Assembly (NCBI RefSeq): GCF_000013745.1
Contig: NC_007925.1
Location: forward strand, 3,534,001-3,598,000
Length of the DNA stretch: 64,000 nucleotides
Source of the DNA: Rhodopseudomonas_A palustris_F
GTDB lineage: Bacteria; Pseudomonadota; Alphaproteobacteria; Rhizobiales; Xanthobacteraceae
Direction: 5' to 3'
Positions 20,010-29,100 of this stretch are shown here, one piece after another. The notes under the pieces were generated by a model. The model was not told the DNA's origin. It was given only the letters and a program-made list of their open reading frames with translations, and made no database searches. Position 1 is the stretch's first letter. The number at the start of each line of letters is the position of its first letter. The position numbers and the translations under genes were made by a program.

Positions 20010-21077
20010 CTACTCTCCGGCGCTGACCAGCTTGATGCGGGGTTCGCGCGCCTCGATCAAGCTCTGATAGGCGGCGAGATAGTCCAGCGCCATGCGGCGC
20101 GCGGTGAACCGCGCTTCGAATCGCGCGCGCACCGCCCGCCGATCCAAGCCGGACAGCCGACCGACCGCGGCCACCGCGGTGTCCTCGTCGTCGACGATAA
20201 AGCCGGTGAGACCGTCGTCGATGATCTCCGGGACCGAGCCGCGGTCGTAAGCGATCACCGGCGTTCCGCAGGCCATCGCCTCGATCATCACCAATCCGAA
20301 CGGCTCCGGCCAATCCAGCGGCAGCAACAGCGCGCGTGCGCCGCTGAGGAATTCGGACTTCTGCTGATCACCGATCTCGCCGATGAATTCGATACTGGGA
20401 TGATCCATCATCGGCCGGATCACGTCGTTGAAATAGTCCTGGTCGGCGACGTCGACCTTGGCGGCGATCTTCAGCGGCAATCCGCAGCGCAACGCGATCC
20501 TGATTGCGCGGTCGACGCCCTTCTCCGGCGCGATGCGGCCGAGCACCGCGAGGTAACTCGGCTTGACCGGCAGCGGCGTCAGCAGTCGTTCCGGAAGTCC
20601 ATGATGAATGGTGTTGATCCAGTTCGCCTGCGGAACCGGGCGGCGCTGCGAGTCGGAGATCGAGACCACCGGCACCGACGCGAAGGTGGTGAACACCGGC
20701 TGATGCTCCGGCAGATCGAGTCGGCCGTGGAGCGTGGTGATGAACGGGGTGGGTTGGCGGGAGAACAACGAGAACGGATAGTAATCGAGATGGAAATGCA
20801 GAAGATCGAACTCTTCATTGTCGCATTTTTGCAAGACCCTTTCCAACATCACGATATGCAGCGCGTTGGGGTCGCGGACCGAGCCGTCGAGGCGCAGCGC
20901 CTTCGGCCAAGCGGCGTCCAGCTTGGCGGAGGTCAGGGAATCGCCGCTGGCAAACAAGGTAACATCGTGTCCGAGAGCGACCAGTTCCTCGGTCAACCAA
21001 TGCACAACGCGTTCGGTGCCGCCGTAGAGCTTGGGCGGCACGGCTTCCGTCAGAGGAGCAACCTGCGCGATGCGCAT
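20010..21077 (-). CDS. Glycosyltransferase family 4 protein
   Basis: A GT-B fold enzyme of 355 residues that transfers a sugar from a nucleotide donor. N-terminal acceptor domain begins MRIAQVAPLTEAVPPKLYGGTE; the C-terminal donor domain has LGRIAPEKGVDRAI and the EX7E-type motif region EPFGLVMIEAMACGTPVIAYDRGSVPE (first Glu in EPFG). ATG 21077 has GGAGA seven bases upstream, so the in-frame codons further upstream are rejected. It is divergent from the ABC exporter and close to a debranching-enzyme-like gene. Confidence 0.9.
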   Translation of the reverse strand: MRIAQVAPLTEAVPPKLYGGTERVVHWLTEELVALGHDVTLFASGDSLTSAKLDAAWPKALRLDGSVRDPNALHIVMLERVLQKCDNEEFDLLHFHLDYYPFSLFSRQPTPFITTLHGRLDLPEHQPVFTTFASVPVVSISDSQRRPVPQANWINTIHHGLPERLLTPLPVKPSYLAVLGRIAPEKGVDRAIRIALRCGLPLKIAAKVDVADQDYFNDVIRPMMDHPSIEFIGEIGDQQKSEFLSGARALLLPLDWPEPFGLVMIEAMACGTPVIAYDRGSVPEIIDDGLTGFIVDDEDTAVAAVGRLSGLDRRAVRARFEARFTARRMALDYLAAYQSLIEAREPRIKLVSAGE

Positions 21078-21417
21078 CTTATCGTCTCCTGTTGTTTGCG
21101 ACACTGTTATCCGCGTCAACCGTGCTGGGCTGCCACCGCATGGGAACGATTACGCACGTGCGAAGTTCCCCCGAGACCTGCGCTGCCCCCATCACATTGT
21201 GGTCCTGCTGATGCCATCACGATCCGCCAAGACGCAGCTGTCGCCGCAAATACACGTTCTTTCAATGGCGGTGCACGAATTCTCATCAGGCGTTGCGGGC
21301 CGAATGAGCGTTGTCGGCAGACGGTTGCTCGCGGCTGATAACTGCAGCATTCCATCCCGTTCCGACACGCCCGACACGCCATCTAATCCTCGCAGAACTC
21401 CAACAGGCTCGGCCCCC
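21078..21417. other. Divergent intergenic region, 340 bp, no gene seen
   Basis: Lies between the divergent GT4 and ABC exporter genes. The ABC reading frame is open through it, but the sequence there has no domain similarity and an ordinary Met start exists at 21418. It should hold both promoters; no clear operator, repeat or RNA structure was found. Confidence 0.5.
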
Positions 21418-23181
21418 ATGGATACGCTCTCAGGATATGCCCATCGTCCATTCGCCTTTGTGGGGCGCTATCTTCGGCAACGTCCAACGGCGCACGCGGT
21501 CATCCTGCTCGCCGTCGTGGCCGCGGTCGCCTGCTCGGTGGGCACACAATATGGCGTCAAATATCTGGTCGACGGGCTGTCGAGCGGTCCGGCGAATGGC
21601 GGCCATGTCTGGATGGCGCTCGGGTTCCTGGTGTCGCTGATCGCCGCCGACAACGTCCTGTGGCGGATCGCCAGCTGGACGGCGAGCTTCACCTTCGTCG
21701 GCGTCACCGGCGATCTGCGACGTGACATCTTCCGCCATCTCACCGGCCATGCGCCGAGCTATTTCTCCGATCGGCTGCCGGGCATGCTGACCAGCCGCAT
21801 CACCGCGACGTCGAATGCGGTGTTCACCGTCGAGAACATGTTGGTCTGGAACGTGCTGCCGCCATGCATCGCCACGGTGGCGGCGATCGCGCTGATCGGC
21901 ACCGTGAGCCTGCCGATGGCTGCGGGCCTGACACTGGTCTCGGCATTGGTGGTGATCGGGGTGTTTCACCTTGCCGCCGCCGGCAAGCCGCTGCATGACG
22001 ACTTCGCCGACAAGGCCGCGGCGGTCGACGGCGAGATGGTCGACGTCATCAATAACATGCCGCTGGTCCGGGCGTTCTGCGGGCTCGGCTACGAGCACGC
22101 TCGGTTCGATGCCACCGTCAATCGCGAATTGACCGCGCGCGGTCGCAGCCTTCGCTATCTCGAGCGGCTGCGGCTGTTGCACGCCTTGGTCACCGTCACC
22201 TTGACCGTGGCGTTGTTGGCCTGGGCGGTGATGTTGTGGCAGCAAGGCCGTGCCACCACCGGCGACGTGGTGCTGGTCTGCACCCTCGGGCTGTCGATCC
22301 TGCACGCCACCCGCGATCTCGCGGTGGCGTTGGTCGACATCACCCAGCACGTGGCGCGGCTGTCCGAGGCGCTGGCCACATTGCTGGTTCCGCACGAACT
22401 CGCCGATCACCCCGCGGCCGAGCCGCTGGTGCGCTCCGGCGCGGCGATCGCGTTCGAGGATATCAAGTTCCGCTATCCCGGCGGCCAAAAGCTGTTCGAA
22501 GGATTGACGTTGCGGATCGGCGCCGGCCAACGCGTCGGACTGGTCGGCCAATCCGGCGGCGGCAAATCCAGCCTATTCGTGCTGCTGCAGCGGTTTTACG
22601 ACCCGCAGGCCGGCCGCATCACTATCGACGGTCAGGACATTACCCGCGTCACCCAACAGAGCCTGCGCGAAGCCATCTCGGTGGTTCCACAGGACATCTC
22701 GCTGTTCCACCGCTCGATGCTGGAGAACATCCGCTACGGCCGCCCGACCGCGACCGACGACGAGGTGCTGCGCGCGGCGATCGCGGCACGCTGCGATTTC
22801 GTCGAAACGCTGCCGGAGGGGCTCGCCACCATGGTCGGCGACCGCGGGGTCAAACTGTCCGGCGGACAGCGCCAACGCATCGCGATCGCCCGCGCTTTTC
22901 TCAAGGACGCGCCGATCCTGTTGCTCGACGAGGCGACCGCGGCGCTCGACGGCGACTCCGAGGAAGCCATTCGCGAGGCGCTCGGCCGGCTGATGCGCGG
23001 CCGCACGGTGATCGCGATCGCCCACCGCCTCGCAACACTACGCAACTTCGACAGGGTTGTTATGTTGCAGGCAGGGCGTATCATTGAAGACGGGCCGCCC
23101 GGTCACTTGATGCAAAGGCAAGGGCCCTATCGCGATCTCGTGGACCGCGAGATGAACCGTCTCGCCCCCCGCGCCGCCTGA
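21418..23181 (+). CDS. ABC exporter half-transporter (MsbA-like, TMD-NBD)
   Basis: A 587-residue type-IV ABC exporter: six transmembrane helices to about residue 320, then the nucleotide-binding domain with Walker A GQSGGGKSS (near 380), signature LSGGQRQR (near 480), Walker B ILLLDEAT (near 500) and the H-loop AHRLAT. It acts as a homodimer or heterodimer at the inner membrane; relatives flip lipids or export peptides and glycans. The start has no strong ribosome-binding site. Neighbouring glycosyltransferase and debranching-like genes hint at a glycan or glycolipid substrate. Confidence 0.9.
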   Translation: MDTLSGYAHRPFAFVGRYLRQRPTAHAVILLAVVAAVACSVGTQYGVKYLVDGLSSGPANGGHVWMALGFLVSLIAADNVLWRIASWTASFTFVGVTGDLRRDIFRHLTGHAPSYFSDRLPGMLTSRITATSNAVFTVENMLVWNVLPPCIATVAAIALIGTVSLPMAAGLTLVSALVVIGVFHLAAAGKPLHDDFADKAAAVDGEMVDVINNMPLVRAFCGLGYEHARFDATVNRELTARGRSLRYLERLRLLHALVTVTLTVALLAWAVMLWQQGRATTGDVVLVCTLGLSILHATRDLAVALVDITQHVARLSEALATLLVPHELADHPAAEPLVRSGAAIAFEDIKFRYPGGQKLFEGLTLRIGAGQRVGLVGQSGGGKSSLFVLLQRFYDPQAGRITIDGQDITRVTQQSLREAISVVPQDISLFHRSMLENIRYGRPTATDDEVLRAAIAARCDFVETLPEGLATMVGDRGVKLSGGQRQRIAIARAFLKDAPILLLDEATAALDGDSEEAIREALGRLMRGRTVIAIAHRLATLRNFDRVVMLQAGRIIEDGPPGHLMQRQGPYRDLVDREMNRLAPRAA

Positions 23182-23262
23182 GCATGTTGCTCGCCGTTTT
23201 GCTTCCGTTGTGTAGCCGTCCCCCGGAACGTCTCCGTGTCGCCCAACAGGCCGAGGTCACCA

Positions 23263-25461
23263 ATGGCAATTGAAGCCACAGCCAGCGTTTCTAACCTCCG
23301 CGAGGAAACGGTGACGGAATCGCCGTTCTACATTCCGATGACCGGCCCGACCGCGCGGCCGCGCCAGGTGCTCAAACACGACGACACCTTCGTGGTGCTC
23401 GACAGCCATGGCGACATCGGCGCGTCGGCCGGCGGTCCGGACGGGTTGTTCAATGCCGACACGAGATTCTTGGCGCGGCTCGAATTGCTGCTCGACGACA
23501 TGCAGCCGCTGCTGCTCGGCAGCAATCTGCGCGACGACAATTCGGCGCTCACGGTCGATATGACCAACCCCGACATCTACAGCAACGGCCGGCTGGTGCT
23601 GCAAAAGGACGTGCTGCATATCGTGCGCACGATCTTCCTGTGGCGCGGCACCGCTTATCAGCGCATCGGCTTGCAGAACCACGGCGACCGCACCGCGGTG
23701 TTCGATCTCACTCTGTTGTTCGACAATGATTTCGCCGATCTGTTCGAAGTTCGCGGCGCGCAACGCCCGCGGCGCGGCACCCGCTCCACCCGGCTGCTGG
23801 GCTTCGGCGACGTGGCGCTGGAGTATCGCGGGCTCGACGACGTCACCCGCAGCACCGCCGTGCACCTCGAGCCGCGGCCGACACGGCTCGCCGTCAACGT
23901 CGCGACCTATCATCTCGAGCTCAAGCCGCAAGACAACACCTCGCTGTTCGTCACGGTGTCCTGCAATCGCCCCAAGACCGAGCCGCCGAAGCCGTTCTTC
24001 AAGGGGCTGTTGGCGCACCGGCGCGAGATGCGGCAGTTGACCGCCGGCACCACCTCGATCGAAACCTCGAACAACATCTTCAACGAAGTGGTCTGCCAGT
24101 CGATGGCCGATCTCAACATGCTGATGACCGAGACTCCGCAGGGACGTTATCCCTACGCTGGAATTCCCTGGTATTCGACCACGTTCGGCCGCGACGGCCT
24201 GATCACCGCGCTGCAGATGCTGTGGATCGACCCGCGGGTTGCCCGCGGCGTGCTGCGGCGGCTTTCGAGCTATCAGGCGACCACGGTCGATCCGGTGAAT
24301 GATGCCGAGCCCGGCAAGATCCTGCACGAGATGCGCGGCGGCGAGATGGCGTCGTTGCGTGAGGTTCCGTTCGCGCAATATTACGGCAGCGTGGATTCGA
24401 CGCCGCTGTTCGTGATGCTGGCCGGGCTCTATGTCGAGCGCACCGGCGACGATGCCACGTTGGCCGACCTGTGGGAATCGATCGAGGCGGCGCTGCGCTG
24501 GATCGACGGCGCCGGCGATCCCGACCATGACGGTTTCGTCGAGTATCAACGCGCCACCGACGAGGGCTTGCAGAACCAGGGCTGGAAGGATTCCTACGAC
24601 GCCGTGTTCCACGCCGATGGCGAACTCGCCGAGGGCAACATCGCGCTCGCCGAGGTGCAGGGCTACGTGTTCGCCGCCAAACAGTTGGCGGCGCGGTGCG
24701 CACGCCGGCTGGGACTGAAGCACCGAGCCGAGACGCTGGACGACGAGGCGCGGCGGCTCGCGGTGCGATTCGAGCAGGCCTTCTGGTGCGAGGAGCTCGG
24801 CACCTACGCGCTGGCGCTGGACGGCGCCAAACGGCCGTGCCGGGTCCGCACCTCCAACGCCGGCCAGTTGCTGTTCACCGGCATCGTGCGCGAGGACCGC
24901 GCCCGGCTGGTCGCCGCCGATCTGATGCGCCCGCAGTTCTTCTCCGGCTGGGGCATCCGCACGGTGGCGCGCGGCGAGGCCCGCTACAATCCGATGTCGT
25001 ATCACGACGGTTCGATCTGGCCGCACGACAACGCGCTGATCGCGCTCGGCTTCGCGCGTTACGGGCTGAAGCACTCGGTCGAGCAGCTGTTCAAGGGATT
25101 GTTCGATGCCGCGAGCTATATGGAACTGCGACGGCTGCCGGAATTGTTCTGCGGCTTCCAGCGCGAACGTCGCCGTGGGCCGACGCTGTATCCGGTGGCC
25201 TGCGCGCCGCAGGCCTGGGCCAGCGCCACGCCGTTCACGCTGCTCGAGGCGTCGCTTGGCCTGGAATTCGACGCCCGCCGCGGTGAAATCCGGCTGCGCA
25301 ATCCGCGGTTGCCGGCATTTCTCAATGAGGTGATCCTGCGCGATCTGCAGCTCGGCGACTCCAGCGTGGATCTGCGGGTCCGCCGTCACGGCGAGGATGT
25401 CTCGCTGGAAGTGCTGCGCACCCGCGGCCGAATTCAAGTGTCACTCGTGCTTGCTCACTGA
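23263..25461 (+). CDS. Glycogen-debranching-type amylo-alpha-1,6-glucosidase family protein
   Basis: A 732-residue protein with the N-terminal GDE_N_bis-type beta domain (about residues 25-220) and a C-terminal (alpha/alpha)6 glycosidase barrel (about 270-700). The barrel has PWYSTTFGRDGLITALQ, FVEYQRATDEGLQNQGWKDSYDA and YHDGSIWPHDNALIALG, the last two likely carrying the general acid and base. It probably trims alpha-glucans or related storage or osmolyte polysaccharide. Start at ATG 23263 is supported by GAGG upstream. Confidence 0.88.
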   Translation: MAIEATASVSNLREETVTESPFYIPMTGPTARPRQVLKHDDTFVVLDSHGDIGASAGGPDGLFNADTRFLARLELLLDDMQPLLLGSNLRDDNSALTVDMTNPDIYSNGRLVLQKDVLHIVRTIFLWRGTAYQRIGLQNHGDRTAVFDLTLLFDNDFADLFEVRGAQRPRRGTRSTRLLGFGDVALEYRGLDDVTRSTAVHLEPRPTRLAVNVATYHLELKPQDNTSLFVTVSCNRPKTEPPKPFFKGLLAHRREMRQLTAGTTSIETSNNIFNEVVCQSMADLNMLMTETPQGRYPYAGIPWYSTTFGRDGLITALQMLWIDPRVARGVLRRLSSYQATTVDPVNDAEPGKILHEMRGGEMASLREVPFAQYYGSVDSTPLFVMLAGLYVERTGDDATLADLWESIEAALRWIDGAGDPDHDGFVEYQRATDEGLQNQGWKDSYDAVFHADGELAEGNIALAEVQGYVFAAKQLAARCARRLGLKHRAETLDDEARRLAVRFEQAFWCEELGTYALALDGAKRPCRVRTSNAGQLLFTGIVREDRARLVAADLMRPQFFSGWGIRTVARGEARYNPMSYHDGSIWPHDNALIALGFARYGLKHSVEQLFKGLFDAASYMELRRLPELFCGFQRERRRGPTLYPVACAPQAWASATPFTLLEASLGLEFDARRGEIRLRNPRLPAFLNEVILRDLQLGDSSVDLRVRRHGEDVSLEVLRTRGRIQVSLVLAH

Positions 25462-25503
25462 CGCGGCGGACGGCCGCGGCAGCGCCAGACCTCGGAAGGA
25501 TCG

Positions 25504-26085
25504 ATGCAGATACGTTTCAGCACGGCATTCGCAATTGTCGCTTTGGTCAGTGTGGTGTCGGCAAGCTTGCGCGCCGAGCCATCGTCGACGACCGCATCGT
25601 CCACCACCATCCAGCCGGCGCCGCTCCCGGCCGCGCCGACCCAGCCGCCAGCGGCTGCGAGCGCGCCGGCAACGCCCGCGCCCAACAAAGCCGGTCCGTC
25701 CGATGCGGCGAGCCCGAAGCCGCCGGCTTCGGTGACCGTGATCAGCAATATCGAGGCCCGCGGCATTCTCGGCCGCGAAGTGCGCAGCGCGGCCGACGAA
25801 GACATGGGCCGGATCGTCGACGTCATCGTCGACCGCGGCGGCCAAGTGCGCGCGGCGGTGATCGACTTCGGCGGTTTTCTCGGCGTCGGCAGCCGCAAGA
25901 TCGTCGTCGACTGGGCAGCGCTGCGGTTCGGCAACGTCACCCACAAGGACGGGAAGATGACGCTGGAACTCACCCGCGACCAGGTGCGCGCGGCGCCGGA
26001 ATACAAGGACAATCAGCCGATCGTGGCGCTCGGCGCTTCGGGCAGCCTAGAACCGCTGCGGTTCGCGCCGGCGACGGAGCACTAA
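25504..26085 (+). CDS. PRC-barrel domain protein with signal peptide
   Basis: A 193-residue exported protein: a signal peptide to about residue 24, an Ala/Pro-rich low-complexity linker (about 30-75), then a PRC-barrel (about 85-165; REVRSAADEDMGRIVDVIVD and AVIDFGGFLGVG are the typical strands). Function of such periplasmic PRC-barrel proteins is poorly known; they often accompany stress genes. GGAAGG precedes the ATG. It follows the debranching gene by 42 bases and may be co-transcribed. Confidence 0.85.
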   Translation: MQIRFSTAFAIVALVSVVSASLRAEPSSTTASSTTIQPAPLPAAPTQPPAAASAPATPAPNKAGPSDAASPKPPASVTVISNIEARGILGREVRSAADEDMGRIVDVIVDRGGQVRAAVIDFGGFLGVGSRKIVVDWAALRFGNVTHKDGKMTLELTRDQVRAAPEYKDNQPIVALGASGSLEPLRFAPATEH

Positions 26086-26113
26086 GCTGCGTTGGCCCGC
26101 GCCCGATCCGGGG

Positions 26114-27394
26114 ATGGACCCGCCGGACGATGGCGGCAACCACCGCGTCGCCTCCCCCGCCACACTCTCATCCGAGCCGCCGCCGGCGCGGCCGAATGCG
26201 CCATCGCGACAAAGCCAGCGCGGATTGGACTGGTTCATCTTCTTTCTGGCCGACGTGCAGACCGGATTCGGCCCGTTCGTGGCGGTGTATCTCACCACGC
26301 AGAAATGGACCCAGGTTGAAATCGGTCTGGTACTGTCGGTGGGCGGCATCGTCGGCCTGATCGGCCAGATGCCGGGCGGCGCGATCGTCGACGCGGCACG
26401 CTCCGAGCGGCTCGTCGCCGGGATCGCGGTGGCGCTGATCGGGATCAGCGCGCTCGGCTATGCCGCGTGGCCGTTGTTCCCGGTGGTGATGGCTTCGGCC
26501 ACGCTGCACGCCGCCGCGAGCTGCGTGCTGGGGCCGGCGATCGCCGCGATCAGCCTCGGCCTGGTCGGTCGCGCCGCGATCGGCGAACGGCTCGGCCGCA
26601 ACGCCCGCTACGCCTCGCTCGGCAACGGCGTCGCCGCGGCGGTGATGGGGACTTGTGGTTATCTGCTGTCGAGCCGCGCGGTGTTTCTGGTCACCTTCGT
26701 GCTGGCAATTCCGACGCTGATCGCGCTGTCACGGATTCGCGGCGGCGAGATCGACACCGAACGCGCGCACGGCGCGCTGCCGGATGCTCCCCCGCGCGCC
26801 GACACCGCCCGGCTCATGACCCTGCTTGGGCAGCGGCCGCTGCTGGTGTTCGCCGGGGCGATGCTGTTGCTGCAGCTGGCCAACGCCGCGATGCTGCCGC
26901 TGATGGCCGGCGTCGTCACCACACGCTCCAGCGACGCGGCGCCGGCGCTGATCGCGTTCTGTATCGTCGTGCCGCAGGCGATCGTCGCGATGGCGTCACC
27001 GACGGTCGGACGCCTCGCGCAGAGCATCGGGCGCCGGCCGCTGCTGTTCGCCGGCTTTGCGGCGCTGGCGGTGCGCGGATTGTTGTTCGCCACCGTCAGC
27101 GACCCCTACCTGCTGGTCGCCGTGCAGGTGTTCGACGGCGTCACCGCCGCGGTGTTCGCCGTGATGGTGCCGCTGATCGTGGCCGACGTCGCCTTTGGTT
27201 CCGGGCACTTCAATTTCGCGCAGGGCGTCGTCGGCACCGCAGGCGGCATCGGCGCGTCGCTCAGCAATGTGCTGGCAGGCTACGTCGCCGATCAGTTCGG
27301 CACAGCGGTGGCCTTTGTCGGCCTCGCCGGGGTGGCGGCCACCGGTCTCGCTTTGGTCGTTCTGCTGATGCCGGAAACGCGGCGCCGCGATTGA
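26114..27394 (+). CDS. Major facilitator superfamily transporter
   Basis: A 426-residue inner-membrane transporter with about twelve helices after a hydrophilic N-terminal tail of about 40 residues. The first helix begins near LDWFIFFLADVQTGFGPFVAVYL; loop 2-3 has the GGIVGLIGQMPGGAIVDAARSERL pattern (a variant of the family's Gly-Arg motif). It resembles the group annotated as Bmr/arabinose-efflux-like. Substrate unknown. The ATG lies 28 bases after the PRC-barrel gene, implying one transcript. Confidence 0.88.
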   Translation: MDPPDDGGNHRVASPATLSSEPPPARPNAPSRQSQRGLDWFIFFLADVQTGFGPFVAVYLTTQKWTQVEIGLVLSVGGIVGLIGQMPGGAIVDAARSERLVAGIAVALIGISALGYAAWPLFPVVMASATLHAAASCVLGPAIAAISLGLVGRAAIGERLGRNARYASLGNGVAAAVMGTCGYLLSSRAVFLVTFVLAIPTLIALSRIRGGEIDTERAHGALPDAPPRADTARLMTLLGQRPLLVFAGAMLLLQLANAAMLPLMAGVVTTRSSDAAPALIAFCIVVPQAIVAMASPTVGRLAQSIGRRPLLFAGFAALAVRGLLFATVSDPYLLVAVQVFDGVTAAVFAVMVPLIVADVAFGSGHFNFAQGVVGTAGGIGASLSNVLAGYVADQFGTAVAFVGLAGVAATGLALVVLLMPETRRRD

Positions 27395-27431
27395 GCGACG
27401 CCGCATTCCGGGTCTTGGGTCGGCTCAGCGG

Positions 27432-27890
27432 TTACCAGCGATGACCCCAGCCGCGATTCCAGCCGCCATAGTAGCCCGGCCCGCCCCACGAAGCGGCGAT
27501 CGCCGGCCCGCCGTAGCTGTAATAGGCCGGCCTGGAGCCGTAATAGGCGCGGCGGTAGGCCGGCCTGTAGCCATAATAGGCGCGGCGGTAGCCAGGCCCA
27601 TAGCCGTAATAGGCGCGCCGATAGCGCGGTCCGTAATACGCGTAGCGCGGTGCGTAATAAGCAGGAGCATAGCCACCATAATAACCGCGGTAGCCACCAT
27701 AGTAGGGTCCGCCGCCGTAATAGCCGTAGGGACCGTAAGCGTAGGCACTTGACGCCGCACCGGCCAGTATCGCTCCCACCGCCAGACCGCCGATCAGGCC
27801 GGGACCAAAGCCGTTGCGTGCCTCGGCGGGAGGGGCCGAAGCGACCGCCAGGGCGGCGACGGCGCCGACAACCAAAGCTGTCTTCTTCAT
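27432..27890 (-). CDS. Secreted Gly/Tyr-rich repeat protein
   Basis: A 152-residue exported protein of unknown role. A signal peptide (MKKTALVVGAVAALAVASAP, cleavage near residue 24) is followed by a Gly-zipper-like stretch (GLIGGLAVGAILAGAASS) and a Tyr/Gly/Arg-rich body. Residues 90-122 are three tandem 11-residue units of the type YRRAYYGYxPx. AGGAC lies seven bases upstream of the ATG at 27890. Similar short proteins are common in Rhizobiales; an envelope or surface role is plausible but unproven. Confidence 0.82.
   Translation of the reverse strand: MKKTALVVGAVAALAVASAPPAEARNGFGPGLIGGLAVGAILAGAASSAYAYGPYGYYGGGPYYGGYRGYYGGYAPAYYAPRYAYYGPRYRRAYYGYGPGYRRAYYGYRPAYRRAYYGSRPAYYSYGGPAIAASWGGPGYYGGWNRGWGHRW
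27525..27623 (-). repeat. Three tandem 33-bp coding repeats
   Basis: Encodes residues 90-122 of the Gly/Tyr-rich protein as three 11-residue units (YRRAYYGYGPG, YRRAYYGYRPA, YRRAYYGSRPA). The DNA repeats share TAATAGGCGCGGCGGTAG on the plus strand, so copy number could vary by slippage. Confidence 0.8.
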
Positions 27891-28131
27891 GTTCAATGTC
27901 CTCTTTACGTTACACTCGCCGACAACGAGCTCCGATTTCAAAGGTTGCACATCTCGGCGCGGCGGCGCGTGCGCCTTGAAAATTTAATGCGCCGTTCGGC
28001 GGATGGAACCCAGCTGCGATCACACTTCAGTCATCGGCCGGGCTGCACGCATGTTGTCACGGCCCGCCGCGTGGCAAATCGCGCCGCAACGAATATATCC
28101 CTCATCGAGACCCAACGAAGCATCCCACCTG

Positions 28132-28869
28132 GTGAGAAAACCTGTGCTCATTCTGCTGTTGCTGCTGATCGCGCCGATCATCGTATCGGCGGGAAAATAC
28201 TGGCTGGGCGATCGCACCGTGGACTGGCAGACCGCCGACCGCTCCAGCGCCGGACTGCTGCCGGCCGCTGCCGATCATCCCGAAGCCTTGGTGCGGGTGT
28301 TCGCCGCCCGCACCGTGCGTTGGCGCGGCATCTTCGCGGTGCATAGCTGGATCGTCACCAAAGAGGCCAACGCCCGCAAATACACCCGCTACGACTACAC
28401 CGCATGGGGCGATCCGATCTGGGTCAACGGCTTTGCCGCCGACGGCCGCTGGTTCGGCGACATGCCGCAAGTGATCGCCGCGGCGGATGGCGACGAGGCC
28501 GCCATGATGATCCCGAAGATCCACGCCGCGATCCAAGGCTACAAGCTGCGCTCTTATGGAGATTATCGCGCCTGGCCGGGGCCGAATTCCAACACCTTCG
28601 TCGCCGCGGCGCTCGCCGCGGTGCCGGAATTGAAGACCACGCTGCCGCCAACCGCGATCGGCAAGGACTATCCCTATGACGGCGGCTGGATCGGCCTGAC
28701 GCCGTCCGGCACCGGCATCCGGGCCACGCTCGGCGGCTATCTCGGGCTGACCTTCGGCTGGGTCGAAGGCGTCGAACTCAACGTGCTCGGCGCGGTGCTC
28801 GGCTTCGACCTGCGCCGCCCGGCGATCAAACTGCCGGGGCTCGGCAGGATTGGTGTGGCGGTGGCATGA
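28132..28869 (+). CDS. DUF3750-like membrane-anchored protein
   Basis: A roughly 245-residue protein with one N-terminal hydrophobic segment (VLILLLLLIAPIIVSAGKYW) and a globular domain. Family-like features are ARTVRWRGIFAVHSWIVTK, YRAWPGPNSNTFV and YDGGWIGLTPSGTG, which I associate with DUF3750. Function is unknown; the conserved His, Asn and Gly could form a hydrolase-like site, but that is conjecture. The GTG at 28132 just before the hydrophobic segment is chosen; in-frame ATGs at 28003 and 28051 are possible. Confidence 0.72.
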   Translation: MRKPVLILLLLLIAPIIVSAGKYWLGDRTVDWQTADRSSAGLLPAAADHPEALVRVFAARTVRWRGIFAVHSWIVTKEANARKYTRYDYTAWGDPIWVNGFAADGRWFGDMPQVIAAADGDEAAMMIPKIHAAIQGYKLRSYGDYRAWPGPNSNTFVAAALAAVPELKTTLPPTAIGKDYPYDGGWIGLTPSGTGIRATLGGYLGLTFGWVEGVELNVLGAVLGFDLRRPAIKLPGLGRIGVAVA

Positions 28870-28925
28870 GTGGATTGACACCTACTTAGTCTGGTTAGTC
28901 ATGCCTGCCTCCGGGCAACACAGAC

Positions 28926-29085
28926 CGTCATTCCGGGGCACGAGCAGCGAAGCTGCGAGTGAGCCCGGAATCCATAGCCCCCGTGCCAGCTTCTAGCCGG
29001 CGTGGTGACGGCGGGGCAAAAACACCAGCGCAGGGGCTATGGATTCCGGGCTCGCTCGGCCTGCGGCCTCGCGCCCCGGAATGAC
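28926..29085. repeat. Dispersed palindromic repeat, family A, copy 3 with long hairpin
   Basis: Outer ends CGTCATTCCGGGGC and GCGCCCCGGAATGAC are inverted, and an internal perfect 21-bp stem joins 28961-28981 to 29033-29053 (arms contain GGAATCCATAGCCCC and GGGGCTATGGATTCC). The whole 160-bp unit can fold into one long hairpin. It lies between two convergent genes and may terminate transcription from both sides. Confidence 0.85.
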
Positions 29086-29100
29086 AAACTTTGATGACGA

